A stretch of DNA of 53,303 nt from the NCBI GenBank assembly GCA_016278515.1, contig JADQBR010000132.1:1-53303 (forward strand), in the 5' to 3' direction. Both the position numbers and the translations under genes were made by a program. This DNA comes from Bacillota bacterium. Its GTDB lineage: Bacteria > Bacillota > JADQBR01. Below the pieces are notes generated by a model. That model was not told the origin of the DNA. It saw nothing but the letters and a program-made list of their open reading frames with translations, and did no database searches. Shown here in pieces: positions 24,235-33,252 of the stretch (the stretch's first letter is position 1; every line of letters starts with the position of its first letter).

Positions 24235-25272
24235 GTGAAGAAACAAAGCACAAAGATGTTGGTTTTGGTGTTGGTGTTAATGTTTGTGTTTGTTGTTGCT
24301 GGTTGTAGTGGTTCTACTGATACAGGTGATGCTGGTCAAAGCGATCAGAAAGATACTGCAAAGGATAGTGGTGATAAGGGTTCTGACGAGGTTGTATTTC
24401 TTACCATTGGTACCGGTGATGTAGGTGGTACCTTTTATCCTGTAGGTTCAACCATTGCTAAAATAATTAACGATAACGTTGATGGGGTCAAAGCTACTGT
24501 AGAATCTACTGGTGGTTCTGTTGATAACGCTAGAATGGTAGGAGATGGCGAACTCCAACTTGGTCTGTCCATGGGTTCTGTTGCTTATTCAGCCGTCGAT
24601 GGCTCCGGCAAGTTTGATGGCCAACCCAGATCTAAGCTACGTGCGCTATTTGCAACATATCCAAGTGTTTCACAGTGGGTGACCTTGAAGAATTCGGATA
24701 TTGAAAGTATCTATGACATAAAAGGTAAAGTAGCTGTTCTTGGTATGGCAGGTAGTGGTAGTGAAGTAGATAGCAAGATGATCCTAAATGCGGCTGGTAT
24801 CACTTATGATGACATTACTCCCAAGTTTTTAGGTGTTGGTGAAGGTGCTGCTGCAGTGCGCGATGGCCAAGCTGACATTCAGCACGCTACCGGCGGTATT
24901 CCTTTTGGTGGCATGTTGGATTTAGCGGAAACTAAGGATGTAAAATTCATTCCTGTTGATAAGAAGATTGTTGATCAGATTGCCAAAGAGAAACCTTTCT
25001 ATTATGCAGCAAAGGTTCCAGCTAATTCATATAAGGGGCAAGAAGAAGAAGTAAGCTCGATTGGTGTTAAAGTTATATTTGAAGCTTCCACCGATCTATC
25101 CGATGAATTGGCTTACAAAATTGTTAAGGCTGTATGGGAAAACATGGATTTAATGCACTCCGGCCACAAGGCTACTTTGGCAATGACCGAAGACTTTGTA
25201 GCTAAGGATATGCCAATAGAATTGCATCCAGGTGCTAAGAAGTTCTGGGAAGAACAAGGGTTGACTGATTAA
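24235..25272 (+). CDS. TAXI-family TRAP transporter solute-binding lipoprotein
   Basis: A 345-residue binding protein. The N-terminal signal ends in lipobox VVAGC, then a Ser/Asp/Lys-rich linker. The mature part starts VVFLTIGTGDVGGTFYPVGS, the hallmark of TAXI receptors, followed by ESTGGSVDNARMVGDGELQL and GKVAVLGMAGSGSEV. GTG 24235 is chosen because AAGGAGG is 8 bases upstream; an earlier in-frame GTG at 24166 is unlikely. It works with the fused permease 25341-27302. A stem-loop lies between them. TAXI systems carry dicarboxylates such as 2-oxoglutarate, glutamate or other acids. The ligand here is unknown. Confidence 0.92.
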   Translation: MKKQSTKMLVLVLVLMFVFVVAGCSGSTDTGDAGQSDQKDTAKDSGDKGSDEVVFLTIGTGDVGGTFYPVGSTIAKIINDNVDGVKATVESTGGSVDNARMVGDGELQLGLSMGSVAYSAVDGSGKFDGQPRSKLRALFATYPSVSQWVTLKNSDIESIYDIKGKVAVLGMAGSGSEVDSKMILNAAGITYDDITPKFLGVGEGAAAVRDGQADIQHATGGIPFGGMLDLAETKDVKFIPVDKKIVDQIAKEKPFYYAAKVPANSYKGQEEEVSSIGVKVIFEASTDLSDELAYKIVKAVWENMDLMHSGHKATLAMTEDFVAKDMPIELHPGAKKFWEEQGLTD

Positions 25273-25285
25273 TATGAATTGATTA

Positions 25286-25317
25286 GCAAAGGGAAATTCC
25301 TTTGGGTTTCCCTTTGC
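25286..25317 (+). promoter_or_regulatory. Intercistronic hairpin between TAXI receptor and permease
   Basis: GCAAAGGGAAA (25286-25296) pairs perfectly with TTTCCCTTTGC (25307-25317), with a 10-base loop and no following T-run. It probably protects the receptor mRNA end or reduces readthrough to the permease. Confidence 0.7.
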
Positions 25318-25340
25318 AACCCTTTAAAGGAGGAAAGCAG

Positions 25341-27302
25341 ATGAGTATAGGGCAGAATGAAGGGGTAGTAGGTCTATTGAAGGAGAAAGACGCTAACTGG
25401 ATTACAAGGTTGATAGTAGTAATAGCTATTGCATTTTCTGCATTTCATATTTACACGGCAATATTTGGACTTTTTGGTTTTGTAGCACAGAGGGGTGTTC
25501 ACTTAGCCTTTGGTGTAACTTTAGTTATATTGCAATTACCTCTGGCAAGGACAATTTTTAAAAGAAAGTTTACGGAACAACCAGTTATGTCTAAAGTATT
25601 GTTGGGCCTTGATGTTCTGTTAATATTGCTCTTTTGGGCCAGCGTATATGTTGCGCGATGGGAATATCTGAAGAGGCTGGATAATGCTGGAAGCTCTACT
25701 TTTATGGCTATTGTAGCAGGTGGAGTTATGCTTTTCGTTGTATTGGAAGCAGCCCGAAGAAAGGTCGGCTTAATTTTACCTTTTCTAGCGGTAATCGCTG
25801 TAATATACGCCTGGGCTGGCCCCCATATGCCGAACGTTATTATGCACAAGGGTTACAGTTTGGAAAGAATTTTTACTTTTCTGGCAGTAAATGTAGATGG
25901 AATGTTTGGTATAACTATGAAGGTTTCCTCCACTATTATCTTTATGTTTGTTTTGTTTGGTGCCTTTTTGGAAACCGCCGGTGCAAATGAATTTGTTAAC
26001 AAATTTGCATTAGCCATTACCGGTAAACGCCGCAGCGGCCCGGCTATGGCGGCAGTTATTGCCAGTGCATTAATGGGTACCATTAACGGTAGTGCAGTGG
26101 CCAATGTGGTAGGGACTGGATCCTTTACTATTCCACTAATGAAGAGTAGAGGTTATAAGGGCGAATTTGCTGCCGGCGTAGAATCCGTTGCCTCTACCGG
26201 AGGTCAGATATTACCACCTGTTATGGGTGCTGGGGCCTTTATCATGGTCGCTTTCACCAAGATTTCTTATACCAAAATCATTTTAGCTGCCACAATTCCT
26301 GCAATGCTGTATTTCTTTTCAGTAGGAATGGGCTTAGTGTTCCGTTCAATGCGGCGAGGGCTGCAGGGTCTTCCAGAAGAAGAGCTTCCCAATTTAAAAG
26401 AAAGCATCAAGTCAGGTCTTGAGTATATACCGGTAATAGTAATATTGATTTATGCTTTATTGATTGCTGCTACATCACCGATGATGGCTGCTTTTTATGC
26501 AACCATTGCCATTCCGGTTTTTGCATTTTTTAGAAAAGAAAAAAGATTTAACTTGAAACGTATTTTCGAAGGTATGCGTCTAGCTGGACAAAACGCTTTA
26601 ACTATTGTTATAGGTTGCGCATGTGCGGGTATTATTGTAGCCATGGTAGCCCTGACAGGACTTGGTGTCGCTTTTAGTGACATGATGCTACAGTTGTCTG
26701 GTGGAAACCTATTTCTAACGCTATTTTTTACGGCCATTGCCTGTATTATTTTGGGCATGGGGTTACCGACTACGGCGGCATACGTTATTACCGCAGCTAT
26801 TATTGCACCGGCATTAGAAAGATTGGGAGTGCCTATTTTGGCAGCTCACCTTTTTGTTTTCTATTATGCATGTCTTTCTGCTATTACCCCACCGGTCGCT
26901 TTGGCAGCTTATGCCGGGGCCGGTATTGCAAAGAGTAACCCAATGGCTACTGCTATTGAAGCATGTAAGTTGGGTATTGTGGGTTTTATAGTTCCTTTTA
27001 TGTTTGTCTATAATGGTGTTCTGTTAGCCAATGGTACTGTAGGACAAATAATATTTGTAGTTATTACAGCTATGATAGGTGTTACTGCATTAGTAAGCGG
27101 AGTACAGAACTATTTACTTAGAGGTCTAAATATAATCGAAAGACTGCTGCTTATTGCCGGCGGCTTAACATTGATAAAACCCGGAACTTTAACAGATACT
27201 GTAGGTCTTCTTTTGATTGCTGCTGTGGTTGTTTACCAGATTTTTACAAGGTCAAAACCAGAAACAGTACTTAATTCCAACAAGTCGGTGGAGGCCAACT
27301 AG
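25341..27302 (+). CDS. TRAP transporter fused permease (DctQM-type, 4TM/12TM)
   Basis: A 653-residue integral membrane protein. The first 180 residues hold about four to five transmembrane helices equivalent to DctQ. From about residue 200 the DctM-like part shows FVLFGAFLETAGANEFVNKF, SALMGTINGSAVANVVGTGS, TGGQILPPVMGAGAFIMVAF, and GLPTTAAYVITAAIIAPALE. The permease ends in several further helices. ATG 25341 follows AAAGGAGG. Fusion of the two membrane subunits is standard for TAXI systems. It imports an organic acid for the downstream dehydrogenases. Confidence 0.93.
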   Translation: MSIGQNEGVVGLLKEKDANWITRLIVVIAIAFSAFHIYTAIFGLFGFVAQRGVHLAFGVTLVILQLPLARTIFKRKFTEQPVMSKVLLGLDVLLILLFWASVYVARWEYLKRLDNAGSSTFMAIVAGGVMLFVVLEAARRKVGLILPFLAVIAVIYAWAGPHMPNVIMHKGYSLERIFTFLAVNVDGMFGITMKVSSTIIFMFVLFGAFLETAGANEFVNKFALAITGKRRSGPAMAAVIASALMGTINGSAVANVVGTGSFTIPLMKSRGYKGEFAAGVESVASTGGQILPPVMGAGAFIMVAFTKISYTKIILAATIPAMLYFFSVGMGLVFRSMRRGLQGLPEEELPNLKESIKSGLEYIPVIVILIYALLIAATSPMMAAFYATIAIPVFAFFRKEKRFNLKRIFEGMRLAGQNALTIVIGCACAGIIVAMVALTGLGVAFSDMMLQLSGGNLFLTLFFTAIACIILGMGLPTTAAYVITAAIIAPALERLGVPILAAHLFVFYYACLSAITPPVALAAYAGAGIAKSNPMATAIEACKLGIVGFIVPFMFVYNGVLLANGTVGQIIFVVITAMIGVTALVSGVQNYLLRGLNIIERLLLIAGGLTLIKPGTLTDTVGLLLIAAVVVYQIFTRSKPETVLNSNKSVEAN

Positions 27303-27319
27303 TATAGGGGGCAATAAAA

Positions 27320-28726
27320 TTGATTTCTAAAGCAGCTGTAAGAGAAATAAAAAATATTGTGGGTCAAACTAACGTATTAGAAAAAGAAGCAGAACTCTTG
27401 ACCTATGCCTATGACAACAGTTTTCATCAACATAAACCTGACCTGGTAGTACTGCCTTCAAAGGAAGAAGAAGTATCGGCTATTGTAAAGTTAGCCAATG
27501 AGGCAGAAGTACCTCTAGTTCCTCGAGGAGCAGGGACGGGTCAAACTGCCGGATCGGTACCTCTTAAAGGTGGCATAGTACTTTCAACTACACGCATGGA
27601 TGGTTATATTGAGGTTGATAAGGAAAACTTGATAGCCAAGGTCCCAGTTGGTGTTGTTAACTGGGACTTACAAAAAGAGGTGGAAAAGGCAGGGTTGTTT
27701 TTTCCACCTGATCCTTCCAGTCTAAAAACTGCAACTATCGGCGGTAATCTAGCGGAAAATGCGGGAGGACCTAGAGGGTTTAAATACGGGGTTACCCGTG
27801 ATTACGCATTAGGTATGAACGTGGTAACTCCAGCTGGGAAAGTACTTAAATTAGGTGGACAAACCATAAAGAATGTTACTGCCTATGATCTCTGCCGTTT
27901 AGTCATTGGATCCGAGGGCACCCTTGGTGTTATTACCCAAGCGAATCTCCGTTTAATACCTCAGCCAGAGGAGCGGCGGACGTTAATGGCCATTTATAAG
28001 GATATTGAGCGGGCGGGGGATGCGGTTTCAGGCATTATTGCCAAAGGCATAGTTCCTGCTGCTATTGAGTTGATAGACGATGTGGCTATTCGCTGTATCG
28101 AGGAAACCCTAAAACTGGGACTGCCAACTGATGCCGACGCCATTTTGCTGATAGAGATTGATGGTTTCAAGGTAGCGGTGGATTACCAAATGGAACAGGT
28201 GGAACAGGTCTGTAAAAGCTATGGTGCAGATCGTATCAGCGTAGCACGGAATGAAAAAGAAAGCGAGCAGCTTTGGGTAGCCCGCAGGGCTTTTGCCCCG
28301 GCAGTTCTAAAATTAAATCCTACCAAAGTAGGAGAGGATGCAACGGTACCCCGCAGTCGTTTAACTGAATTTATCAAAGGGGTAAAGAAAATTGCCGGGA
28401 AGTATCAATTAGAATTGGCATTATGCGGCCATGCCGGAGATGGCAACATGCACCCCAATTTCATGGTTAATGCCAGAGATAAGGATGAAATGAAAAGACT
28501 GCAGAAAGCGGTGGATGAGCTGTTTGCTCTTACCCTTGACTTAGGTGGAACATTGTCCGGAGAACATGGCATAGGATCAACCAAAGCCCAATATTTGAAT
28601 AAAGAACTTAACCAAGATACCATCGACGCTATGCAGGCGATTAAAGATGCTTGGGATCCCAAGGGGTTCATGAATCCGATGAAAATCTTCCCCAGAGATA
28701 CTAAAACCCTGTCATTTTTAGGCTGA
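27320..28726 (+). CDS. glcD: FAD-linked 2-hydroxyacid dehydrogenase, GlcD family
   Basis: A 468-residue flavoprotein. The FAD-binding PCMH domain has VPLVPRGAGTGQTAGSVPLK and ATIGGNLAENAGGPRGFKYG. The FAD-oxidase C domain ends with ALCGHAGDGNMHPN (metal and substrate histidines) and GTLSGEHGIGSTKAQY. The length is normal for GlcD/D-lactate dehydrogenases. TTG 27320 follows a GGGGGC site. It oxidises a 2-hydroxy acid to a 2-oxo acid and passes electrons to the FeS subunit that follows. Substrates in the family include glycolate, D-lactate and D-2-hydroxyglutarate. Here pantoate or a similar branched acid is a hypothesis from context. Confidence 0.9.
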   Translation: MISKAAVREIKNIVGQTNVLEKEAELLTYAYDNSFHQHKPDLVVLPSKEEEVSAIVKLANEAEVPLVPRGAGTGQTAGSVPLKGGIVLSTTRMDGYIEVDKENLIAKVPVGVVNWDLQKEVEKAGLFFPPDPSSLKTATIGGNLAENAGGPRGFKYGVTRDYALGMNVVTPAGKVLKLGGQTIKNVTAYDLCRLVIGSEGTLGVITQANLRLIPQPEERRTLMAIYKDIERAGDAVSGIIAKGIVPAAIELIDDVAIRCIEETLKLGLPTDADAILLIEIDGFKVAVDYQMEQVEQVCKSYGADRISVARNEKESEQLWVARRAFAPAVLKLNPTKVGEDATVPRSRLTEFIKGVKKIAGKYQLELALCGHAGDGNMHPNFMVNARDKDEMKRLQKAVDELFALTLDLGGTLSGEHGIGSTKAQYLNKELNQDTIDAMQAIKDAWDPKGFMNPMKIFPRDTKTLSFLG

Positions 28727-28754
28727 TTTTTTTATGGAAAAAGGGGGTTTTAAT

Positions 28755-29993
28755 ATGTTAACCATCAGCCAATGGCAGGAAAAATTGGATCTCTGCGGCA
28801 GGTGTGGAAACTGTCAACAGGTTTGCCCTTTGTATAAACAATTTAAAACTGAATCAGTTTTGGCCCGAGGTAAGCTTTACCTGATAAACTGCTTATTGGA
28901 AGGAAAGATTGAAGCAACTAATGAGGTGCAGGAAATATTGGATTACTGTCTACTTTGCGGTAGGTGTGCCGATCTGTGCCAGAACGGAGTTCCCAGCGAT
29001 ACACTTATTGTTTTGGGAAGAGCAGCTGTTCTGGAAAAGAAAGGAAGAAGCATTAAAGGGACCCTGATAAAATTGTTGTTGGAAAAGAATTTACTACCTC
29101 CGTTGATGTTTGCCCTGGCTTCAGCTAAAAGATTAGGGTTAAAAGGTGGATTTAATTTACTAGGGAAAATAAATTCTAAAGCAGAGAAGTACCACCGGTT
29201 ATTGCCAGAAGTTAAAGCAAAACAGCTGATAAAACAAATTCCCCGTAATATTTCCGGTGATAAGGAAAAGCCCACTGTGGGTTACTTTTTAGGATGTATG
29301 AATAATTATATCAGTCAGCGGACTGGACAGGCCACTGTGAATATTTTACAGCACCTAGGACACAGTGTGGTAGTACCGGAGCAAGGTTGTTGTGGTATGC
29401 CCGCTTGGACCAACGGGAATCTGGGCATTGCAGAAAACCTCATTAGAGCCAATATGGAGGCGTTCAAAAAAAGCTCAGTAGACGTGATAGTTACTGATTG
29501 TGCGTCTTGTGGACATGCATTAAAAAAACTTCCACCGCTGTTTTTTGGCGCTGAGGGCGAAGAGTTTGCTCAAAAGATCTTTGATATCAGTGAATATCTG
29601 GTAGAATATTTACCAACGGACTTATTAATACCTTTATCTAAACATGTTACTTATCACGATCCCTGTCATATGCTATGCGGCCAGGGATTAGAGCAGCAAC
29701 CCAGAGAAGTTATCGGCAGGTTGCCCAATATTCAGTTAACCGAAATGGCTGAGCCTGGATGTTGTGGTTTTGCTGGGACTTTTGTTATTAAACATTTTGA
29801 GACGTCTAACATGCTGGGGCAGAAAAGAGCACAATTGGTTAAAGAAACCGGAGCGGAGGTGCTGGTAACCAGCTGCCCGGCTTGCCAATTGCAGATGCAG
29901 AGGATGTTAAACGAGCAGCAAATACCTGTAGAAGTATTGAATTTGGTTGAACTGGTGGATAAGGTTTTGGCAGGGGCTAAGGAGGGAAATTAG
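28755..29993 (+). CDS. glcF: FeS oxidoreductase subunit, GlcF family (CCG domains)
   Basis: A 412-residue protein. Two N-terminal 4Fe-4S motifs are present (LCGRCGNCQQVCP and CLLCGRCADLCQNGVP). Two cysteine-rich CCG domains follow, with EQGCCGMPAWTNG, the paired TDCASCGHAL, and a second set with HDPCHMLCG, PGCCGFAGTF and CPACQLQM. I prefer ATG 28755, which has AAAAAGGGGG before it; an in-frame ATG at 28734 is weaker. It is the electron-transfer partner of the GlcD-type dehydrogenase. CCG domains bind noncubane clusters in heterodisulfide reductase and lactate dehydrogenase complexes. Confidence 0.9.
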   Translation: MLTISQWQEKLDLCGRCGNCQQVCPLYKQFKTESVLARGKLYLINCLLEGKIEATNEVQEILDYCLLCGRCADLCQNGVPSDTLIVLGRAAVLEKKGRSIKGTLIKLLLEKNLLPPLMFALASAKRLGLKGGFNLLGKINSKAEKYHRLLPEVKAKQLIKQIPRNISGDKEKPTVGYFLGCMNNYISQRTGQATVNILQHLGHSVVVPEQGCCGMPAWTNGNLGIAENLIRANMEAFKKSSVDVIVTDCASCGHALKKLPPLFFGAEGEEFAQKIFDISEYLVEYLPTDLLIPLSKHVTYHDPCHMLCGQGLEQQPREVIGRLPNIQLTEMAEPGCCGFAGTFVIKHFETSNMLGQKRAQLVKETGAEVLVTSCPACQLQMQRMLNEQQIPVEVLNLVELVDKVLAGAKEGN

Positions 29994-29995
29994 TA

Positions 29996-31516
29996 GTGAA
30001 AAAAATTCAAACTCAGGTTCTGGTCGTTGGTGGTGGTTTGAGTGGATTGAGAACAGCTATTGCAGCCCGCCAAAGCGGCAGTGAGGTAATCATTGCCGCT
30101 AAATCCCACGTGGGGAGAGCTAACAATACCACCATTAGCAATGGGGGATTTAGCAGTTCCGGCAGCAAGTTTAGCAAAGATCAGTATTTTGAATCAACGA
30201 TCCAATCGGGATTGGGGCTTTCCCAGGAGGAAATGGTTAGAGTTCTGGTTAATGAAGCGGAGTGCAGCATTTTAGAGCTACGGAAAATGGGTGTGGATGT
30301 TAAGCCCCGGGAAGCCGGATACCACGTGCCTGGCATTAGTTATCAAAAGGGCCGAGGCATTAATCTACCGATGCTGGATTACTGTGAGGAAATTGGCGTT
30401 AACGTAAAACATCAAATCTTTGTTATCGATTTGATAATTGAGGATAAAACAGTGGTTGGCGTTTGGGGTATTGATCTAAAAGATGCGGAACTAGTTATCA
30501 TTAGTGCACCGGCGGTGATTTTGGCAACCGGTGGTGCCGGCAATATTTACAGCAGAACAGATAATGTACCGCAAGCTACCGGTGATGGATATGGTATGGC
30601 TCTTCAAGCCGGTTTAACATTAAATCACATGGAGTTTGTGCAGTTTTATCCCATATCTGTCGGGGCAATTAACCGCGTTCGATCGTTTTTGCCGCCGGTA
30701 GTGGTTGAAGCAGGAAAACTGGTAAACGACGCGGGGGAGTTAATTACAGAAAAATATAATATTGAAAAACGGCCTTATGCCATTCGTTCCCGCGATCAGC
30801 TCTCCAGGGCTATTGCATTAGAAGAGCGGCAGGGAAATAAGGTATTATTAGACTTAACTGAGGCAACTGCCAAGGATTGGCAACACTGGGTGGATACCTT
30901 TGGTAAAGGCATTTTTGAAACCAAAGTGGATTTGGAAAAACGATTTAACATCTCCCAGCGGCCAATGGAAATACTGCCTACAACTCACTTTTTCATGGGC
31001 GGAATTCCCTGTAACATAAATGGCGAAACCGCCATTAAGGGTTTGTTTGCTGCCGGCGAAACGGCCAGTGGAATTCACGGAGCAAATAGAATGGGTGGTA
31101 ACGCCTTGAGTGAAGCGGTGGTTTTTGGTCGGAGAGCAGGAAAAGCCGCGTCGGTTTACAGCGGAAGGCAGGAAATGAATCATCTGGATCTGGTTATTGA
31201 AGAAAAAATAAATAAGTACATATCCTTGCAAAAAGGGTCTACTAACTCCCCGGAAGTATTGCAGGAAGTTCGTGAAAAATTTCAGAGGGTAATGTGGAAT
31301 GATGTGGGGGTAGTAAGGACCAAAGAGAGACTTATCGCTGCCTTCAGTGAGCTTAAACAGCTGTCTAAGGTTAATGGAAGCTATCTGTCCTTTGAGGATT
31401 TTTCTACGACTGTTAAGGCCATAGAAAACAGGAATGCCATCCATACTGCCATGGCAGTAACGGGAGCTGCCTTAGCGAGAAAGAAAAACAAAGGGGCCCA
31501 CTACAGATTAGACTAA
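29996..31516 (+). CDS. FAD-dependent fumarate reductase/succinate dehydrogenase-like flavoprotein
   Basis: A 506-residue flavoprotein. There is an N-terminal dinucleotide-binding VLVVGGGLSGLRTAIAARQ, then VILATGGAGNIY, HMEFVQFYPI, a capping region with THFFMGGIPCNINGETAI, and the FAD-ribityl motif GIHGANRMGGNALSEAVVFG. The SdhA helical C-terminal part is present (NDVGVVRTKERL). The histidine used for covalent FAD in SdhA is absent near residue 40 (RANNTTIS), so FAD is probably noncovalent. GTG 29996 starts three bases after glcF. It could accept electrons from GlcDF and reduce an enoate or act as a dehydrogenase. Confidence 0.82.
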   Translation: MKKIQTQVLVVGGGLSGLRTAIAARQSGSEVIIAAKSHVGRANNTTISNGGFSSSGSKFSKDQYFESTIQSGLGLSQEEMVRVLVNEAECSILELRKMGVDVKPREAGYHVPGISYQKGRGINLPMLDYCEEIGVNVKHQIFVIDLIIEDKTVVGVWGIDLKDAELVIISAPAVILATGGAGNIYSRTDNVPQATGDGYGMALQAGLTLNHMEFVQFYPISVGAINRVRSFLPPVVVEAGKLVNDAGELITEKYNIEKRPYAIRSRDQLSRAIALEERQGNKVLLDLTEATAKDWQHWVDTFGKGIFETKVDLEKRFNISQRPMEILPTTHFFMGGIPCNINGETAIKGLFAAGETASGIHGANRMGGNALSEAVVFGRRAGKAASVYSGRQEMNHLDLVIEEKINKYISLQKGSTNSPEVLQEVREKFQRVMWNDVGVVRTKERLIAAFSELKQLSKVNGSYLSFEDFSTTVKAIENRNAIHTAMAVTGAALARKKNKGAHYRLD

Positions 31517-31579
31517 AATTTGAAACGTATAAGTAGAAAGTGCATAAATGATTGGTGGCGGAGAAGGAAGGCGACATAA

Positions 31580-32929
31580 GTGAGTGTACTGCTGTTTACA
31601 TTGAGTTTGGCCGGTTTAATTTACCAATTTTGGGAGTATCCTTGGGGAAATTACTTACTGGCAATCTCCATATTGTTAATTACCATATTTATATTGAAGA
31701 ACATTAAGATGACTAACAGGATAATAATTATTGCCATGCTGGTATTATCCCACCTGATTATATTAGTGGAAAGAAATATCAGTTTTGATCAGTGGAGTTA
31801 CGGGTTTGTTAAAAGCTTACCCATAGTAGCTCTGCTACTGTTTGTACCGCTTTTACAGATACCTCTTAGATTGGGGGGGTACACCAAATATACTCAGCGA
31901 TTTGCAATCAATAAGCTGACCAGCCCCGGAAGATATTACTGGGTGACAGCGATGATTTTTTTCCTGCTGGCTCCAATACTGAATATATCCGTGTATCATC
32001 TATACTATGACATCATTAAGAATATCCCTTTGAACCGTAAAATAGTTATTCTGGGAATGCAGCGTTCATTTTCTTCTGTTACTACATGGGCCCCCTATTT
32101 TATAGCAGCGGGCATCGTGTCCACCTACGTGCCCTTCAAGTTGCTGAACTTTTTGCTTCCTGCGTTTTTTGTGGGAGTGTTTCAGCTCTTATTCAATTAC
32201 CTTTTGTTCTGTATAGATGTACGGGGCATCAGCGACCGGGAGCAATTCAATGCTCCTGTTTTGAAAAGTGACAGCAAGGCAACTAAAAAAGTGCTGGCAA
32301 TGGCACTGTGGATAATCGTATTGATGGTTTCCATTATTGCGTTGGACATGGTACTACAAAAGGGAATACTGGTTGTGGTTTCAATCGCGGCCATTTTTCA
32401 GGCCTTGGGCTGGTCGGTGGCAATGGGGAAAACAAAACTATTTCTCAAGGCATTGGTACCGTACTTTAAGGAGAGGGGCCCGCGAATAATCAATGAAAGT
32501 ATCTTCTTTCTTTCCGTAGGCTTTTTTGCAGAGATTCTCAATCAATCGCAGATTGGGTCTTGGATTGCTCAAAGTATCACTTTGCTGGCTGCCAATACGT
32601 CTCTTTATTTCACCATGCTGATGATCATGCTTTTTATTACAGTTTTAAGTTTGTTAGGAGTACATCATATGATACCTATCACTGCCATTGCTTCTACAAT
32701 TCCGGCCCAGGCATTAGGATTGTCGGTAAACATCTACGCTATTATGTTCACCTTCACCTGGAGTGTGGCGGCGGTATTGTCTCCTTTCAGCCCAATGACC
32801 GTGCTGCTCAGCAGTACGGTTAACGCTAATCCCTTTGAAGTTGGTCCGGTATGGAACGGCAAGGCAGTGTTCATCTTGATTTTTGTGGTTAGCATATTGC
32901 TCTATGGAATGAATATGTTGATATATTAA
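31580..32929 (+). CDS. Multi-pass membrane protein, permease-like, family not recognised
   Basis: A 449-residue protein with about 11-12 hydrophobic segments and a central charged loop near residues 215-235. The first half carries SVTTWAPYFIAAGIVSTYVP. The second half carries HHMIPITAIASTIPAQALG followed by SVAAVLSPFSPMTVLLSSTV. The halves have the two-repeat feel of ion-transporter-superfamily permeases, with broken helices containing Pro, Ser and Thr. I cannot place it in a named family. GTG 31580 follows GAGAAGGAAGG. It ends the run that began at 20341 and could be an exporter of a product or a second uptake system. Confidence 0.7.
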   Translation: MSVLLFTLSLAGLIYQFWEYPWGNYLLAISILLITIFILKNIKMTNRIIIIAMLVLSHLIILVERNISFDQWSYGFVKSLPIVALLLFVPLLQIPLRLGGYTKYTQRFAINKLTSPGRYYWVTAMIFFLLAPILNISVYHLYYDIIKNIPLNRKIVILGMQRSFSSVTTWAPYFIAAGIVSTYVPFKLLNFLLPAFFVGVFQLLFNYLLFCIDVRGISDREQFNAPVLKSDSKATKKVLAMALWIIVLMVSIIALDMVLQKGILVVVSIAAIFQALGWSVAMGKTKLFLKALVPYFKERGPRIINESIFFLSVGFFAEILNQSQIGSWIAQSITLLAANTSLYFTMLMIMLFITVLSLLGVHHMIPITAIASTIPAQALGLSVNIYAIMFTFTWSVAAVLSPFSPMTVLLSSTVNANPFEVGPVWNGKAVFILIFVVSILLYGMNMLIY

Positions 32930-33252
32930 CAGCAATTATTGAAGTGAGTCCTAAACATTTTACTAAAGACCAAACGGGAAAAATAATAAAAAGGGGTGCA
33001 ATACCTAGGAACGCGCGTGTTTAGTTTGTGAATATAGCTGTTTACAATCAAAACAAACTTAAAAATAATAAGGTTTGTGGTAAATTTGTTTTGATTGTAT
33101 CTATGGGAAATTCGGGCAATGGCATTAGTCTTGCTATAAAAAGTAGATATACGGCCCAGGTCGTTTAGTAGAAAGTCCACCAAACCAAGTACTGATAGAG
33201 AACATGCTGTCGGTGCAGAAAGATTAAATGAAAAAATTGGGAGGGATTAATT
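32930..33252 (+). promoter_or_regulatory. Regulatory region with long inverted repeat and sigma-54 promoter
   Basis: TGGCATTAGTCTTGCT at 33120-33135 has GG (33121-33122) and GC (33133-33134) with exact N10 spacing, a good -24/-12 promoter. Twenty bases before it lies a perfect 15-bp inverted repeat, TACAATCAAAACAAA (33043-33057) and TTTGTTTTGATTGTA (33085-33099), a probable activator or repressor site. Leader of about 105 bases leads to the GGGAGGG ribosome site and TTG 33253. It would drive the 2-oxoacid oxidoreductase operon. Confidence 0.75.

Noticed and set aside
33043-33099. Terminator for the permease-like gene at 31580
   Set aside because: The stem is AT-rich, the loop is 27 bases and no T-run follows. 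Position next to a sigma-54 promoter favours a regulatory site.
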